From assembly GCA_036768485.1 (NCBI GenBank), contig JAVLUZ010000142.1, forward strand, positions 2,665,848 through 2,729,847: DNA of 64,000 bases, given 5' to 3'. This document shows, piece after piece, positions 31,313-43,915 of the stretch. A program made the translations under genes and the position numbers. Under the pieces are notes generated by a model. It saw only the letters and a program-made list of their open reading frames with translations. It was not told where the DNA came from and searched no databases. Origin of the DNA: Mermis nigrescens. Lineage: Eukaryota > Nematoda > Enoplea > Mermithida > Mermithidae. How positions within the stretch are numbered: position 1 is the first letter of the stretch; each line of letters opens with the position of its first letter.

Positions 31313-31612
31313 CTATAGTCTGTTTCATATATTCGAGAGCTTTTTAAGTAAATTGTTTCAAGGTCCACAGTAAGCGAAACGAGCCGAATAACTGTAATTC
31401 GGCAGGCAGATCAGCTCAGTGAGGGCGAGTGGCTTGAATTCTTCCATTTTTATTGCCCTAATCCTCCCATATAAATGTACATAATTTAGGCATTTAATGA
31501 GTGCTGAGACATATGACAGTGAGCGCGCTTAATAAAATGCTAACGGCTGGAATCAGACCCTGGTTGCTTCGACGACAAGTAGACGTTTTATCACTCAGCT
31601 ATGCGGGGTTTT
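31313..31612 (-). repeat. SINE-like repeat with tRNA-like head
   Basis: Read on the minus strand from 31,612: CCCCGCATAGCTGAGTGAT (acceptor- and box A-like), then GGGTCTGATTCCAGCC (box B-like) about 50 bases on. A body follows, ending TGAAACAGACTATA at 31,313. The layout fits a tRNA-derived SINE. The anticodon arm is poor, so it is not a functional tRNA. Confidence 0.45.
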
Positions 31613-31686
31613 TTAATATCTTAGTCTATTGTTTAAAGTGTCAACTTAGGATAAGCTGAATGCGCGATTTTCATGTGTAAACCTTA

Positions 31687-34600
31687 GGTAGCGCGTTAAC
31701 GCGTACCTATAATATACTTGGGTACCCCTAACACCTGTGCAACCCCCTACAGCTATAACGGGACACTTCTGGAAGGTGCGAATTTTTTGAAAGAAAATAA
31801 TAAAAAAATTCACTGCCCGTGTTTTTTGTTTTTCTTGAAACTCAAAACTGACTGTGTAAAGAAGGTGTAAAGTTTTTGTGTAACGTTATAACATAGGACA
31901 AATTTTGGGACCTTTTTACTGCGGCATGTGGACAACTGAGTATTGATGACTCGAAGAATTGAACAACATAGGATAATAGAGGGATAAATTTTACAGATGA
32001 CACTTTTTTTGTTTTTTGAAATTCGCATTAGTTATCGAATGGCAGTGTAAAGAGTGCGAAAATCTGGGGGTGAAAAAGCACTTTTTGGTCGAGTTTTCAA
32101 CCTGCTTATGTCCGATACTAACTCCGGTTATGAGTTTTTCAAAATGTTTTCTGACAAAAATGTAGAGTGGATCAAGGGCTACATTCTGCATATAAGCAAA
32201 GTCTTTTATGCTCTATGGTGAGTTAGATCCTGGGGTTTAAAGTTTACACTCTAGTGGATGGTGTAAAAAACGGATTTTAACTAAGATTTATCCGCCAAAT
32301 TTTCCCGTTTATGAGTCAGGGTGAATTGAATACAGCAGTAATAAAGTGCCTCTCAGAAGCTACACATCGCAGCAAACCGGATTTAAAAAAAACGCAATAT
32401 TGAGTTATTTATGGGGGTGTAAAGTTCGAAATCAGAGGTAAAAAATGGGCGAAAAAACACGTTTTTTCCGAATTTTGAATAATAAGTCATACCAAATAAT
32501 TTTTGCAAGAGAATTTTGGCACACAGGAATGTACTACGATTTAAAAGCTACAAATTGTACCAAACCGAATTTCCTTAAACTCAATGGGGAGTTCGGTACG
32601 GAATTTTAAAGTTTACAGTGTTCTAAATGATGGAAAATACGTTTTTGTTGTGTTTTTTGTTCGCCACTTTCTCCGTCCAGAAGTCGGGATAAGTCCAATA
32701 GAATAAAAATAAAGTGCTTCATATCGGGTGCATGTCAAAGCAAATTGTCTATACATTAATATTTAGCGAGTGTAAAGTCAAAAATTTGGTGTTTTAAATG
32801 CGTTTCTGTCTTGTTTTTTCTGACTGCTTCTCCGGTTATGAGTCAGGGACACGATTATCAAGTCTAGAAATGGACCAGGAACCAAATTTGATATGCCAGT
32901 CTGGCGCATATGTTTACACTCTACAGTGTTGTAAAGTGGTTTACACCAATTGTTAGTTTGCCCATAGAACATTATGGAGACTCAATTTTTTTCATAAATA
33001 TTAATCGTAATATCGGAACAATATCAAAATTACGAATCTGACCAAAATTTTCTTTACACTAGGTGTTTACATGAAGTTTACACTACATATGTATTTATCT
33101 TCGTTTTTGAGCATTCCAGAAACCTAATTTTTTCCTGGAGTCTAAAAATTTTCAAAGGATCAAATGTGAGACGTCACGTAGGCGCGTTTGTTTACATCCA
33201 ACAGTGATGTAAAGTAGTTTACACTCATTGTTTATTTGTCCTCAGACCATTGTAGAGACATAATTCTTTCATGAATGTTGATCATAATATCCGAGTAATT
33301 TTTTACACTGCATGTTAGCCTTTGTTCTAGAGCATTGCAAAAACCGAAATTTTTTCCTGAGATCTAAAAGTTTACAGGGAATGAAATATATACGTCAGTT
33401 GGGCGCGCTTGCTTACACTCAGCAGTATTGCAAAGTGGTTTAAACCTAATGTTTATATGTCTTTAAAACATTATGGAGACTCATTTTTCCATAAATGTTG
33501 AAAGTAATATCGGAGCAATATCAAAATTACGAATCCGACTAGAAATTTTTTCTGACAGAAATGTACTTCGGATCAAGGGCTATCTTGTGCTTACCAGCAA
33601 ACTTTTCTACAATCAATACGCAGTTAGTACCAGGGTTTTAAACTTTACTCTCTAGTGGATGAGTAAAAAAACAGATTTTGTCCAAGATTTCTCTGCCAAA
33701 AGTTGGGGTTAATTAAATAAAATGAGAAATAAAGTAACTTCTAATGGCTACACGTCGAAGCGAGCCGCGTTCAAAAAACGTTATATTGAGTTGTTTATGG
33801 GGTGTAAAGTTCGAAATCTGAGGTGTAAAGTAGGCGAAAAAAACAGGTTTTTTCGTATTTTGATTGATAAATCATATCAAATATTTTGCGGAACATAAGT
33901 TTGGCACATACAAACCTACTACAATCAAAGGGCAACAAACTGGCCCGAACCGAATTTATTTACATTCAATGGGCGTTAGGTTCAGATTTTTAAAGTTTAC
34001 AATGTGGTGGACAGTGGAAAATACGTGTTTGTACATTTTTTGTTCGCCACTTTCTCTGTTCAGAAGTCGGGCGAGGTCGAATAGGATAAAAATAAAGTAA
34101 AATTCTAGTTTTTTTTCTACGTAAAATCAGAATTGGGAATCTGACTGTTAGTATTCTCTACACTTAGTAGTTTTGTAAAGTTTGCACAATTCATTTGTTG
34201 TTAATATGTAGTTTATACTACAAATTTATTTTACTACCAAATCTGAGCGTTAGTGTTCCTTACACTTGATATTTGCGTGAAATTTTGGAATTTTTGCCGA
34301 AAAACTTTGTTTTTTAATTTACCAACATCCCACCTTTTCAATTTTCTTAAAGTTTAAAATCTTTTACAATTCTCTTCATAATTTAATGGTAGGTTTAAAC
34401 TTTAAGTTTCTCTTGGTGTACAACTCTCGCTTAGCAAGCTCATTTTTCAAAACTTTTTCATAGTGATCAGTCGCGTTTAGTTCGGAATTGGTGGACGGCC
34501 CTTATTTTATTACTCGGCTTAAATAATCCAAGTGACTGTCTTTTGATTATTTTCTTTATCGCAAATTCAAACACCCAAATTTCAATTTAAAAATCATAAA

Positions 34601-35357
34601 AATTATTTCATAATTTTTATGTAAGATGACTGGCTGGTTGAGAGCTCTTTTTTGTTGTTTTCATTGTTCATTGTGCTCGTAGGAACCAGAAAAGGAATAG
34701 TTTTTCGCCATAGGTATTCTCTGGCGAAAGCAAGTTAACAAAGCTTTTTGCGTTAATTATTATTTTGGTCCAAAATAGGTCAACTGACCTAGGGTAAAAT
34801 TCCGGGGTTACTTAATTACTACTGCGTTAGGTTTTTAGGGCATAGCTGCCAATAGCTCCGTAGGTACGGACGAATTTAGGTCCGAGGAGTTTGAGACCGT
34901 AGTTATTGAGGGTCGTGTGGTTGAGTCCGGCGTTTCGCCCTAGCAACCTGACCAGCGCTAAGTGTAGCCAGGTACTTAAGTAAGTCCCGTAGGTACGTTA
35001 CATGTCGTTTCCAAGTTAATTTAAATGTGGAACGACCTCTATAACTTACAGGACTGTTTAGAATGTAACATATATTTACTATAGCTAATAAAAAATAGTA
35101 AACTTTATACTTCCGACAATCAAGAGCATATCTAACTCAGTTTTAAATTCTATGCAGTCTGATTGATTTCAAAAGGTAGACGGTTATAAAATCTAGGGAG
35201 TCTTTTTTTAAAACAATATTTTTTAAATTTAGAGGCAATCAATTTATGTTAAGAACAATATTGTTTTCCGCGTTCTTGGACTGCTGTCATTATTGTGGTA
35301 TGTTACTGTATGTGTTTGCTGACTGATGCACTGAAATCATGCTAATTAAAAGTAGGG
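31687..35357. repeat. large interspersed repeat, copy 2
   Basis: The inverted, diverged counterpart of 8434-10,830. It starts at the near-palindrome AGGTAGCGCGTTAACGCGTA and ends against the foldback element at 35,360. It is longer because of an extra block of about 1 kb (34,300-35,270) without similarity to copy 1. Several internal blocks repeat (TTTACACT, AATATCGGA(A/G)CAATATCAAA). No convincing protein. Confidence 0.65.
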
Positions 35358-35359
35358 TA

Positions 35360-36146
35360 CTAGCAAAGAAAAATGCTCCGATGGAACAAAAAAGATGAAT
35401 ATACTTGGAATTGTGGATTATTAAGGATGTAAAAGGAGGGGACTAGGAAGAATCTACCTAAAGTCGCAAAATCTGCTAAAAATCACACTTTCTCTAAGCA
35501 ACGCAAAAAATCGAAGTATATTCTGCGGTCAACACATTAGAATAAATATTTAACCATAAAAATGATTGAAAAAGCAGCACGTTAGCTATGCAGCAGCTAT
35601 GGGAAATGATATCGAGTAACAGTCTTTCTAAGCCAATTGAATGAAATAGCAAACATCGATGCATCCAAAACAATTGCAAGAATTGTTGGTTCAAAACAGT
35701 AGGAAACGCGTGAGTTGACTTGAAACAGACTAAATGTAGGTACACTAGCATGCCCGTAACGATTGTGTGCACTAATCAATCGGCCCCTGCTTTGCTTGCT
35801 ATAATGCTCATAGCAAAATAAAACAACTTTAAATACAATACCACTAAGTTTTCTTTCAATCAGGATACGAAGCTAGTCAGTGTTGCTACTTGCCAGCAAT
35901 TTAAAAAAGGAAACATTATAGATTTCGTTTATTATCTGAAATTTTGAAAATTATTTAAAAAAGACACTTTTTAGAGGCCGCAGAATATACTTCGATTTTT
36001 TGCGTTGCTTAGAAAAAGTGTGATTTTTAGCAGATTTTGCGACTTTAGGTAGATTCTTCCTAGTCCCCTCCTTTTACATCCTTAATAATCCACAATTCCA
36101 AGTATATTCATCTTTTTTGTTCCATCGGAGCATTTTTCTTTGCTAG
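35360..36146. mobile_element. foldback element, copy 2 (complete)
   Basis: CTAGCAAAGAAAAATGCTCC at the left is mirrored exactly at the right, with inverted arms of about 160 bp. It is flanked by TA on each side (35,358-35,359; 36,147-36,148), as in Tc1/mariner-type MITEs. The middle is noncoding. Confidence 0.75.
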
Positions 36147-36149
36147 TAT

Positions 36150-38745
36150 AAATATATATAACATCGTGTTTTACAATAAAACATATTTTAGCATTCTTCC
36201 CATTTTCGTGTTTTCATCATTATCCCTACACTCTGCTTTCGAAATTCTTGAGAATTTTTGAGTTAAGGTGATTGGAAAGCATCCAACAATTCGACCAATC
36301 AGCATAAAGCGAAAAGAAGCTACGGCTTTCTTAACCACCCGTCACGTTTGGACAAATCATTAATATTTTGAACAACGCGGCTGTGGCCTATGCGTTAAGA
36401 TTATAAATAGGCAGCAGCCATATTCTGGGGGTCAAAGCCGGCAAAAATTCCAAAAAATGCCTAAAATTCAATTCTAGAGTTATCGATTTTTCCTGGGGTT
36501 GATCTTGCTGAGGCACGTTGCCACGAACAGCATTTTCCTTGTGATTCTCGTGTCTGCTACGTGCTTTACCTAGCTACAGAAGCTAAAAACTTTTCAGCTA
36601 AAAGCGCACAATTTTTAGTTGTTTTTCGCGCCTTATTTATTTACATCGTATTTATTTGTTCGATATAATTGAAATCGAATAAATTTTATGTATATTTCTT
36701 CTTCAATGTGTAAATCTCGTTGAGAAAAGCTTAAAATACCATTATTTTTTACTGTCTATAAATAGTTGCTGCGATATACAGCTTCAAAATTTTTGTCTTA
36801 ATCTTCACCATAAGCAGAAGGCCAGCTAAGCTACTGGTCGTTCGTACCTTACTTTTGTTCTAGACGCAATAAAGCACTTAAAACACGTTGAACAGAAAGT
36901 TATTCAACGAGCAGCATGAGCGCTTTTGAAGCGTTATAATTTATGAACATTTAAAAGTTAAGCAAAACGTTGAAGAGCAAACATGGTATATGTGGGCAGA
37001 TGAAAACCAGTGAGGTGTAATTATTCGGAGCCTCGTTTAATACTTCCTGCGTTCGAGACGCTCATTTGCACAATTTTCCAGCTTTTTTGTTTGCATTTGA
37101 TTGTAAAATCAAGGGAATTACGGACGACTGAACGCTATAGCAAAAGGATTGAAAATGCACGCGCTAAAAGGAAAATGTTCTAAGCTTCGATACGCTCATT
37201 TGAATAATTTTCCAGCTTCTCAATTTTATTTATGATGATTAGGATTTTTGCGGACAATTTTGTCAGTAAAATATTCGCTGAAATGAGCCCCGTCTTCATC
37301 ATCGCTCTCAATTTTACAAGTTTGAATGTAGGCTTCAATGCTGCTTTATCTGAAGCACATACTCGTACTTTTATATATTTATACGCACCATAGCGTGTTA
37401 GAAAATAAGTTGCTGTTTCTGTGGACGAGATAGATGATTACTGTAGATTATTTTTTGTCTTATTTGAGATACTTGTCTAAAATTTTATCGGCGAATGGAA
37501 GAATCGAGAGCATCTAGAAGCCGTCATATGTAAACAATATTCATATATTCAAAATTTGGAGGCACTAGTTCCCTCAGCCCCCCCCCCCACAGCCGTGCCA
37601 CTGCAATTTGTCACTATCGTCCGGCGCTCTGTGATAATATCTTACCATTGCAATAAGTTCCCTGATGGCCTCAGATCGTATTTTTTCCGCCAGGAAAAGG
37701 TCTTTGTTCTCCAAAAATTTTCATGGCCGTGGAAACGATTTCTCTGACGAAAAGTCTTATTTTTAATATGTTTCCTTCAAATGCATAAATTCAGTCAAAA
37801 AGAGCAAGAATCTGACGTTCTTAGCATCCTTCTGCCAGAATTTAATGAATTCGCTGCCTCACATAGAATTTTCGTTAAAGTCAGCAAATTTTAACTCGGC
37901 ACAATATTGTTGAGAGATTAAAAATTTTTTATAAGTTTGTGCGATAAATATTGTTATGAAAGTAGACAATAGGTAATAAAACATAAAAAAACGCTATTTG
38001 GCGAGTCAATGGCGATTTACCGGTCCTTCCGACTATTGAGAAAAATTGGGGTACAAACGTAAATTACGGTTCCATCTGCAGTAGAACTACGGATGAATGG
38101 AAAATTTGTATTTTGATCTTCAACCTGAGATGTTGACGTTGTAGTGAAAAATATTCCTAATGAATATGTCGCGCAGACGTGAGAAGGAGTCCGAGTAGTC
38201 GGTTAGTACTACACATGCGTGTCAGAGCGGAAGATCCTTGAAACAATTGTGTGGGTAAAATTTGGCTCACTTAGGTGGTTGGCAGGTCGCCACGTTACAT
38301 AACAACAGGCTTTAATACTAAACAATATGATGTCATGTTACGCGTGAAGAAGTTTAAAATTTTCTTCGAAAAATATAGATTAAAAACTAAATTTTTATGG
38401 CACACTCAGAAAATCTTCTTAGGAAAATATGATCTCTGCAGCAATAAATTGAAGATTCAGAATGCTAACGAAGTTAGTAAATGTCATTGATAAAAACTAC
38501 CCTGCATGAAGCGTTGATTAATTTCGGAAAATCACACTAAAAAAAATCGCTAAATTTCTTAAAAACTGCACATATATTATTTACTGCGGCAAAAACGTAA
38601 AGACAAAAGGGTTCGCCTTACACGCCATGAAGCCGCCCTTGAATTCAGAAGAAGCATATTGGAATCAATTGAGGTCGGGCTTTAATCCAGCGTAGATTCA
38701 GTCCGGTTTTGATTTATGCCTGAGTAGCATTTGTACGTATTTTTT
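36150..38745. other. noncoding stretch
   Basis: No exon, RNA gene or element ends that I can support. A family B fragment lies at about 36,580-36,700 and a C-run at 37,580-37,592. Confidence 0.4.
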
Positions 38746-38767
38746 TGCAATATATATATATATATAT

Positions 38768-40045
38768 ACTAGTTGAGCTGCCCGGCGTTGCCCGGGCTGA
38801 ACTTAGGCCTGATAGCTATATGGAATTAATATGTCTCCTGTATTTTTTATTTTTCAAGGCTTTTGATGTTTTTGGGATATTTCTAAAAACATTGCTGGTA
38901 CAAACCATATTTTATTTTTTGGATTTTTTTAAAATGTCTTTTGTCAACCATTTTTTTGATCAAATCCATATTTTTGACGTTACAGAATGGTTTTGAAAAT
39001 TGTTTAGCCATAATCATATTTTTGATGTTCTGGGGTGTTCTGGAAATTTTTTTAATAAAACCCATATTGTTGATGTTTTGGGATGTTTTGGAAAATTTTT
39101 TTCGTCAAACCATATTTTTGATGTTTTAGGATGTTTTGGAAAATTTTTTAATCAAACCCATATTTTTGATGTTTTGGGATGTTTTGGAAAATTTTTTTCG
39201 TCAAACCATATTTTTGATGTTTTAGGATGTTTTGAAAAATTTTTCGGTCAAACCATATTTTTGATGTTTTAAAAATTTTTTGTTTGTTGTAGCAAAGGGT
39301 GTCATATATCACGTGATATGTTATAGCTGATGGTATCTCCTATCTTATATCACTGCATGTTATAGCACAGACAGGGTATCTATACCAAACCTATCTTATA
39401 ACATTGCCTATCTTGCAGCTCGGGGTATCTTATATCACTTCCTATCTTATAGCATTGCCTATCTTGTAGCACGGGGTATCTTTTATAACGTTCTATCTTA
39501 TAGCATTGCCTATCTTGTAGCACGGGGTGTCTTATATCACGTCCTATCTTATAGTATTGCCTATCCTGTAGCACAGAGTATCTTATATCACGTCCTATCT
39601 TATAGCATTGCTTATCTTGTTGCACATAGTATCTCATACCATGCCTATCTTATAAAATTGCCTATGTTATAGCATCATTTGGTTAAACCCGTATTTTGAT
39701 GTTTCACAGTGCCGACCAATGCTATAACATATAACAATGTACATAGTGTCGCCAGGCATGCTCCTCTTGGCCGGGGTATCCCTATACAACCAGTATAAAC
39801 TAATTTTTGAAAAATGAAAAATCGGCTATCTCCCGAAATCGTGGAGGCTTATAGCACAGGGGCCAAACCCTGCTCCCTTTCTGCCCAGGGCCAATGGGTG
39901 CGTTTGTCGAAATTTCAAGATCGCTACGGCTCCTTCCCCCATTGGACCGACCTCGGCCCAAAATATCAGCCCACCAAATTTCATTGGGCCGGAGCCAACC
40001 CGGCACAAACATACATACAAACAAACTTTCAAAAATATATAGTAG
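38768..40045 (+). repeat. composite repeat with two minisatellites, copy 2
   Basis: Matches 12,146-13,490 from head to tail, with fewer units in both internal arrays (39,007-39,265 and 39,340-39,660). It lies between (TA)n tracts (38,748-38,768 and 40,092-40,165), suggesting insertion into a TA microsatellite. Confidence 0.7.
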
Positions 40046-40089
40046 ATATAATACTTTATGTTTTTAAATTATATTTTGCATTTATATAC

Positions 40090-40091
<2 letters not shown>

Positions 40092-40165
<74 letters not shown>
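40092..40165. repeat. (TA)n microsatellite
   Basis: About 36 uninterrupted TA units after ATTAA. Confidence 0.97.
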
Positions 40166-40167
<2 letters not shown>

Positions 40168-40199
40168 GTGTCTGAAACTTTCATTTGTGCATAAACTGT

Positions 40200-41400
40200 C
40201 CTATTATTCCCGATTAAAACTGTCAGAATAAACTTCTCTAGTTCATTGCAGCATTTTTTGGTTTAATTCAATTTCGCGTATTCAATTCTCAACATGCCGT
40301 CAATCATCTCGTATTGCTTCGTCTTGATTGCAAGGTAATGGATAATTTCATTGTCTCTCATTTGTCAGAATCACAGAAATAATGATCTTGGTCAAAGTTT
40401 AACTTATTTTATAAGAAGCATTTTTGTATGTATTATACCTATAGGTTTTAATTGCAACCGGCGCTTTTACTATCAATGTCAGCGCATGCTATTACATTAA
40501 CAATAATATTTAATTTGCATTTGTAAGATGACTTTTACTAAAGAATCAGAATCGTTTCCAGGAATCCAAAACTTTTGGAGGCAGTTTATAAGGAAAATGA
40601 AGAGAGTAGTGTGCAAAATTATCATTTTGATAAACGGATAAATTTAGTCCCCCAAAATCCGATAGTCAGTCTCTATTTTTTTAACCTTTCTTATAGTAAA
40701 TTACGAAGCATCTATTCTTGTGCGATTGTGAATTTTCATACAACAAAGTCTCGTCTCATTAGTCAAGAAAGTTGAATTCCGTTTCATTCACTGCCTCTGA
40801 TCACAAACGATTAGGCATTATTCCCTGTGCGAGATATGAAGATGGTGAATAACCCGCGTATTTCGTTAATCAATCGATTAAAATTTTAGTATTTCCTCCT
40901 GCAGTGTAAGCTGGGCGCAACATGTAGTGGAATCCCGGGGTTGGACACTCCTTAGGTCACTTTCTTTGAGAGTAAATCAAATTCTAGGGAATGCATTTGC
41001 TGGTATTTGGAAGAAATAAGGCATAAAAAAATTTTCCGCATATTGCCTTAACATGATCACAAAGTGCGGATTAGGAAAACTTTTATATTTAAACTTATGC
41101 ACACTTACTTACTGAGGCTGGTCAATGAAACCCTAGGCTCGACCCCAGCCTCCAGATCGACTAGCTATGCATCTTTACGCCCAGATGTCACAAATAGGAG
41201 GTGTTGCTAAGTTTGTCGGGTTTAAGCAAACCGAGTCAACATACCACTTAAACTGTACGTATATATGAATGTATATTAAAATCTGACATGTCTGACAAGA
41301 AAAGTACTGGGCGACTTTTATTCCGGATTTTCGAAAATATTTCTTCCTAATCTAAACTTTCCAGCTACACATTTACCTTTTAATATTTCTAACAATTCCC
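40200..41400. other. noncoding stretch before the serpin exon
   Basis: Nothing recognisable. The short open frame 40,575-40,775 has no domain or splice context that I trust. Confidence 0.4.
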
Positions 41401-41414
41401 TCAATTCGTTTTAG

Positions 41415-41724
41415 CATATTGTCACCAAGCGTCAGTGACACAATTAACGATGTGATCGCACTATACGGATCCCGGCTAATGGCTGAACAAACTATCCTAA
41501 AGCCTTTGGAGAACGCCGTCCTGTCAACCGATGGCATTGGAGCCATGCTTTATCCGATTTTTCGGGCGCCCATCATCCAATAGTTTTTCTCCAACATATC
41601 CACTGACGTATTGAACGACATGGATGCAACTTTGTTTAGACGCCTTCACTCACTCGACCAAGAAAAGTCGTTGAAATCGGCTATTGTGCTGATGGGGAAC
41701 AACCTGACAATTGACTCAAGAACG
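41415..41724 (+). pseudogene. serpin pseudogene, N-terminal exon
   Basis: After a TTTTAG acceptor (41,409-41,414), the reading frame contains SRLMAEQTILKPLENAVLST, resembling the serpin start (helix A then the 'LSP' strand). A TAG stop follows at 41,581-41,583. The same frame continues with FFSNISTDVLNDMDATL and KSAIVLMGNNLTID, like the helix C-D region. A GT donor follows ACG at 41,725. The stop means the copy is broken unless a small exon boundary was missed. Its partner exons are at 60.7-62.8 kb on the same strand; linking them is inference. Serpins are secreted or cytosolic serine/cysteine protease inhibitors. Confidence 0.5.
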
Positions 41725-41844
41725 GTGGGACAACCCTATCTGATTGGCTTTTGGCTCAATTTGGTGGCATTTTTGACTTTAGCAATGATTCGCAGAGGTA
41801 TTTATTCCGCAATAACGCCGTGTACTGAAGTTAAAGTTCGTTAA

Positions 41845-42680
41845 TGTGGGAAATGTTGAACCACAAGCTAAATCAGTTACTTCTGCGCGTAGGCAGTTTT
41901 AAGTAGGCGGAGGGTGGGGCGTACGCGCTTCTTGGTCCTAAAATATTTGGCGAGATACTGTCATTGATGATATTTTCTCAAATTTTTACCGGTGCTTCGC
42001 GCCTGATTATTAATAACATTTTTTTCAGTTTCTTGGCGTTCCGGCGGTCATATTTTTTTCTCAGGAAATGGGTTTTGAAACGATTTCAAGAGCAGAAACA
42101 GCCTTTTCTGCTACTTTTCTTTATTTTTATGCGCAATTGTTAAAATCTTTGACGCTTTACGTTGAATGGAGCAGCAATTCAAGCATTTAAACGTTCCCAC
42201 GCTTTAATTTCCATGAATTTTTCTAATGCTTTTTGCACCAGAGTTTCGCTAAAATAAAAGAAATTTAATGACTTTTTTTCAAGCAAAATTGTCGAAAATT
42301 TTAAGACTTCCCTATAAAATATTGTGACAAAGCGATTTCAAACAATAATAGACAACGCAAAAGAAGGAAAAAAGCGATTTCGTCCGTGAGAGCATATGTA
42401 GGAGGGCAGCGCCAGCCATAGAACAATGCTTCAAATTTGTGATGAAGTCGGCTGAAGACGAAAATGAGCAAAAATATGCGCGAAAATATCATGCGACAGT
42501 TCGCAAGATTCGATCAAAAAATCGCATCATTTATCGCAGGATAATCGAGTTTGCGAGAAATCGCAGCAAGTATAAATCGAACAAGCGATGCGATGAATTC
42601 TGACGATTATTGAACAATTTTTCACAGGATGCGCTATTTTAGAAAAAGTTACGCCATATCATCCAGCGACACGATCTTGC
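41845..42680. other. serpin intron, noncoding
   Basis: No gene seen. Exon(s) for the serpin region between helix D and strand 3A should lie somewhere in the intron but were not identified. Confidence 0.35.
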
Positions 42681-42689
42681 GTAAAGTAT

Positions 42690-43035
42690 AAATACGGCTT
42701 AAAGTCGCAAAATCTGTTAAGATCAGACTTTCCCTAAGCTAAGCAAGAAAAATCGTAGCTATTTTTTGCGGTCGTAAGATTGATTTGAACTATTCAATCA
42801 ATGAATGATTGAAAAAGCGGCAAGTTAGCTCTCGCAGTACCTATTGGAAAGTAGATGGAGTAAACTAATAGAGACCTTGCAAGCTTCAATTGGAATGGAA
42901 TAGAAAAGAGCGTGTTCGCATTCAAGACAATAAAAGAAATTATTGGTTTAACGCAGTAGGAAACAGGTAAGCTTGCGCGAAATGGACTACACGCATAGTC
43001 GGTTTTTTAACCTAGTGCATGAAAACGATCGGTAA
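42690..43035. mobile_element. foldback element, left part of an old copy
   Basis: Diverged but collinear with 35,450-35,760 (AAAGTCGCAAAATCTG, GATTGAAAAAGC, ACGCAGTAGGAAAC). The outer end is missing. The matching remainder is at 59,998-60,432, beyond the nested insertions, with about 45 bp of overlap between the two parts. Confidence 0.55.
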
Positions 43036-43110
43036 CCAAAAAGTGCTTATTATTGTAACTCCAATTTTTTGACTGCTCGACAGGCGATTCGGGTCACTCC
43101 GTACATCGTC

Positions 43111-43336
43111 CATAGCTGGGCGTGGAGGGTGTGGGTGGGGTATGCATCCTCAAGAAACCAAACTACCCCCGCAGAATTTAATTTTTGAAATTTTTTGTTT
43201 TATTTGCAATTTTTTAATGTCAATGGATAGTGCTCGATAAGAAACATTGAAAAACGGTGTTTTCCGCCAATACCAATATTTGTACGGCCATTTTTTGACC
43301 TTTGAAAAATCTTGCACCCCTCACAACTTTGGTGCT
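43111..43336 (+). mobile_element. hAT-like MITE, left part, interrupted by the outer LTR element
   Basis: Starts CATAGCTGGGCGTGG and runs to TTTGGTGCT, where the outer LTR element begins. The MITE resumes with GCCCACCTATG at 59,922-59,932. Joined, the copy has the family length. The flanks ACATCGTC and ACTCTGTC are only a weak duplication. Confidence 0.8.
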
Positions 43337-43625
43337 TGTGATGCAACTAGGTACATCCTACGCTTCTACTTTAGTGAACTATTTTAACCCTTACGTCGTT
43401 CACGCCCCCTCGTATAACTTTACTACGTGTCTTTGAGAGGCTAGTTCGGCTCTCACTTTCTTCGAGTCTCAGTCGTGTTATTCAATGCGCTCTTAATGTA
43501 AGGCTTATTACTTTCTTACCTAATAAACTTGGTGATAATTAGGGCTTTACAAGCTAGGAACCGTATTAAGAAAACGAACCATTAGTACCTACAGTACTAA
43601 TAGGCAGAAACCTCACTACATTACA
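43337..43625 (+). repeat. outer element 5' LTR
   Basis: TGTGATGCAACTAGG to CACTACATTACA. Aligns with 59,618-59,916. Confidence 0.92.
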
Positions 43626-43640
43626 TTTGGCGAAGTCGGA
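43626..43640 (+). promoter_or_regulatory. outer element primer-binding-site candidate
   Basis: TTTGGCGAAGTCGG directly follows the 5' LTR. TGGCG at this place is common for tRNA primers of Gypsy elements. The tRNA was not identified. Confidence 0.5.
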
Positions 43641-43915
43641 AATTTGCTTAATTACGGTTTTTCTCGATAAATAATCGAAAATTTATCAATATTTAGGTCG
43701 AATTTTACGTGAGAAATTTTATCGCGAAATCGTCACGTCGACTTAACGTCTGACTACTCAAATAACGAGTTTGAGTGCACGTCGACCTACATAACACGTC
43801 AGCTAACAGCTCGCACACTTACAAAAGGCAAACGTATACTTAAAATACGTGTCTTTTCCTTTTCGACTGAGGTACGCGTCGAAGTTTAACAAAAAAGCAC
43901 ATTTCGCCAAGTAAC

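Noticed and set aside
31550..31620. Functional tRNA gene
   Set aside because: Box A and box B resemble a tRNA but the anticodon arm does not fold well, and the sequence continues into a repeated body.
38275..38490. 71-codon basic frame
   Set aside because: No domain, splice context or repeat partner; consistent with chance in AT-rich DNA.
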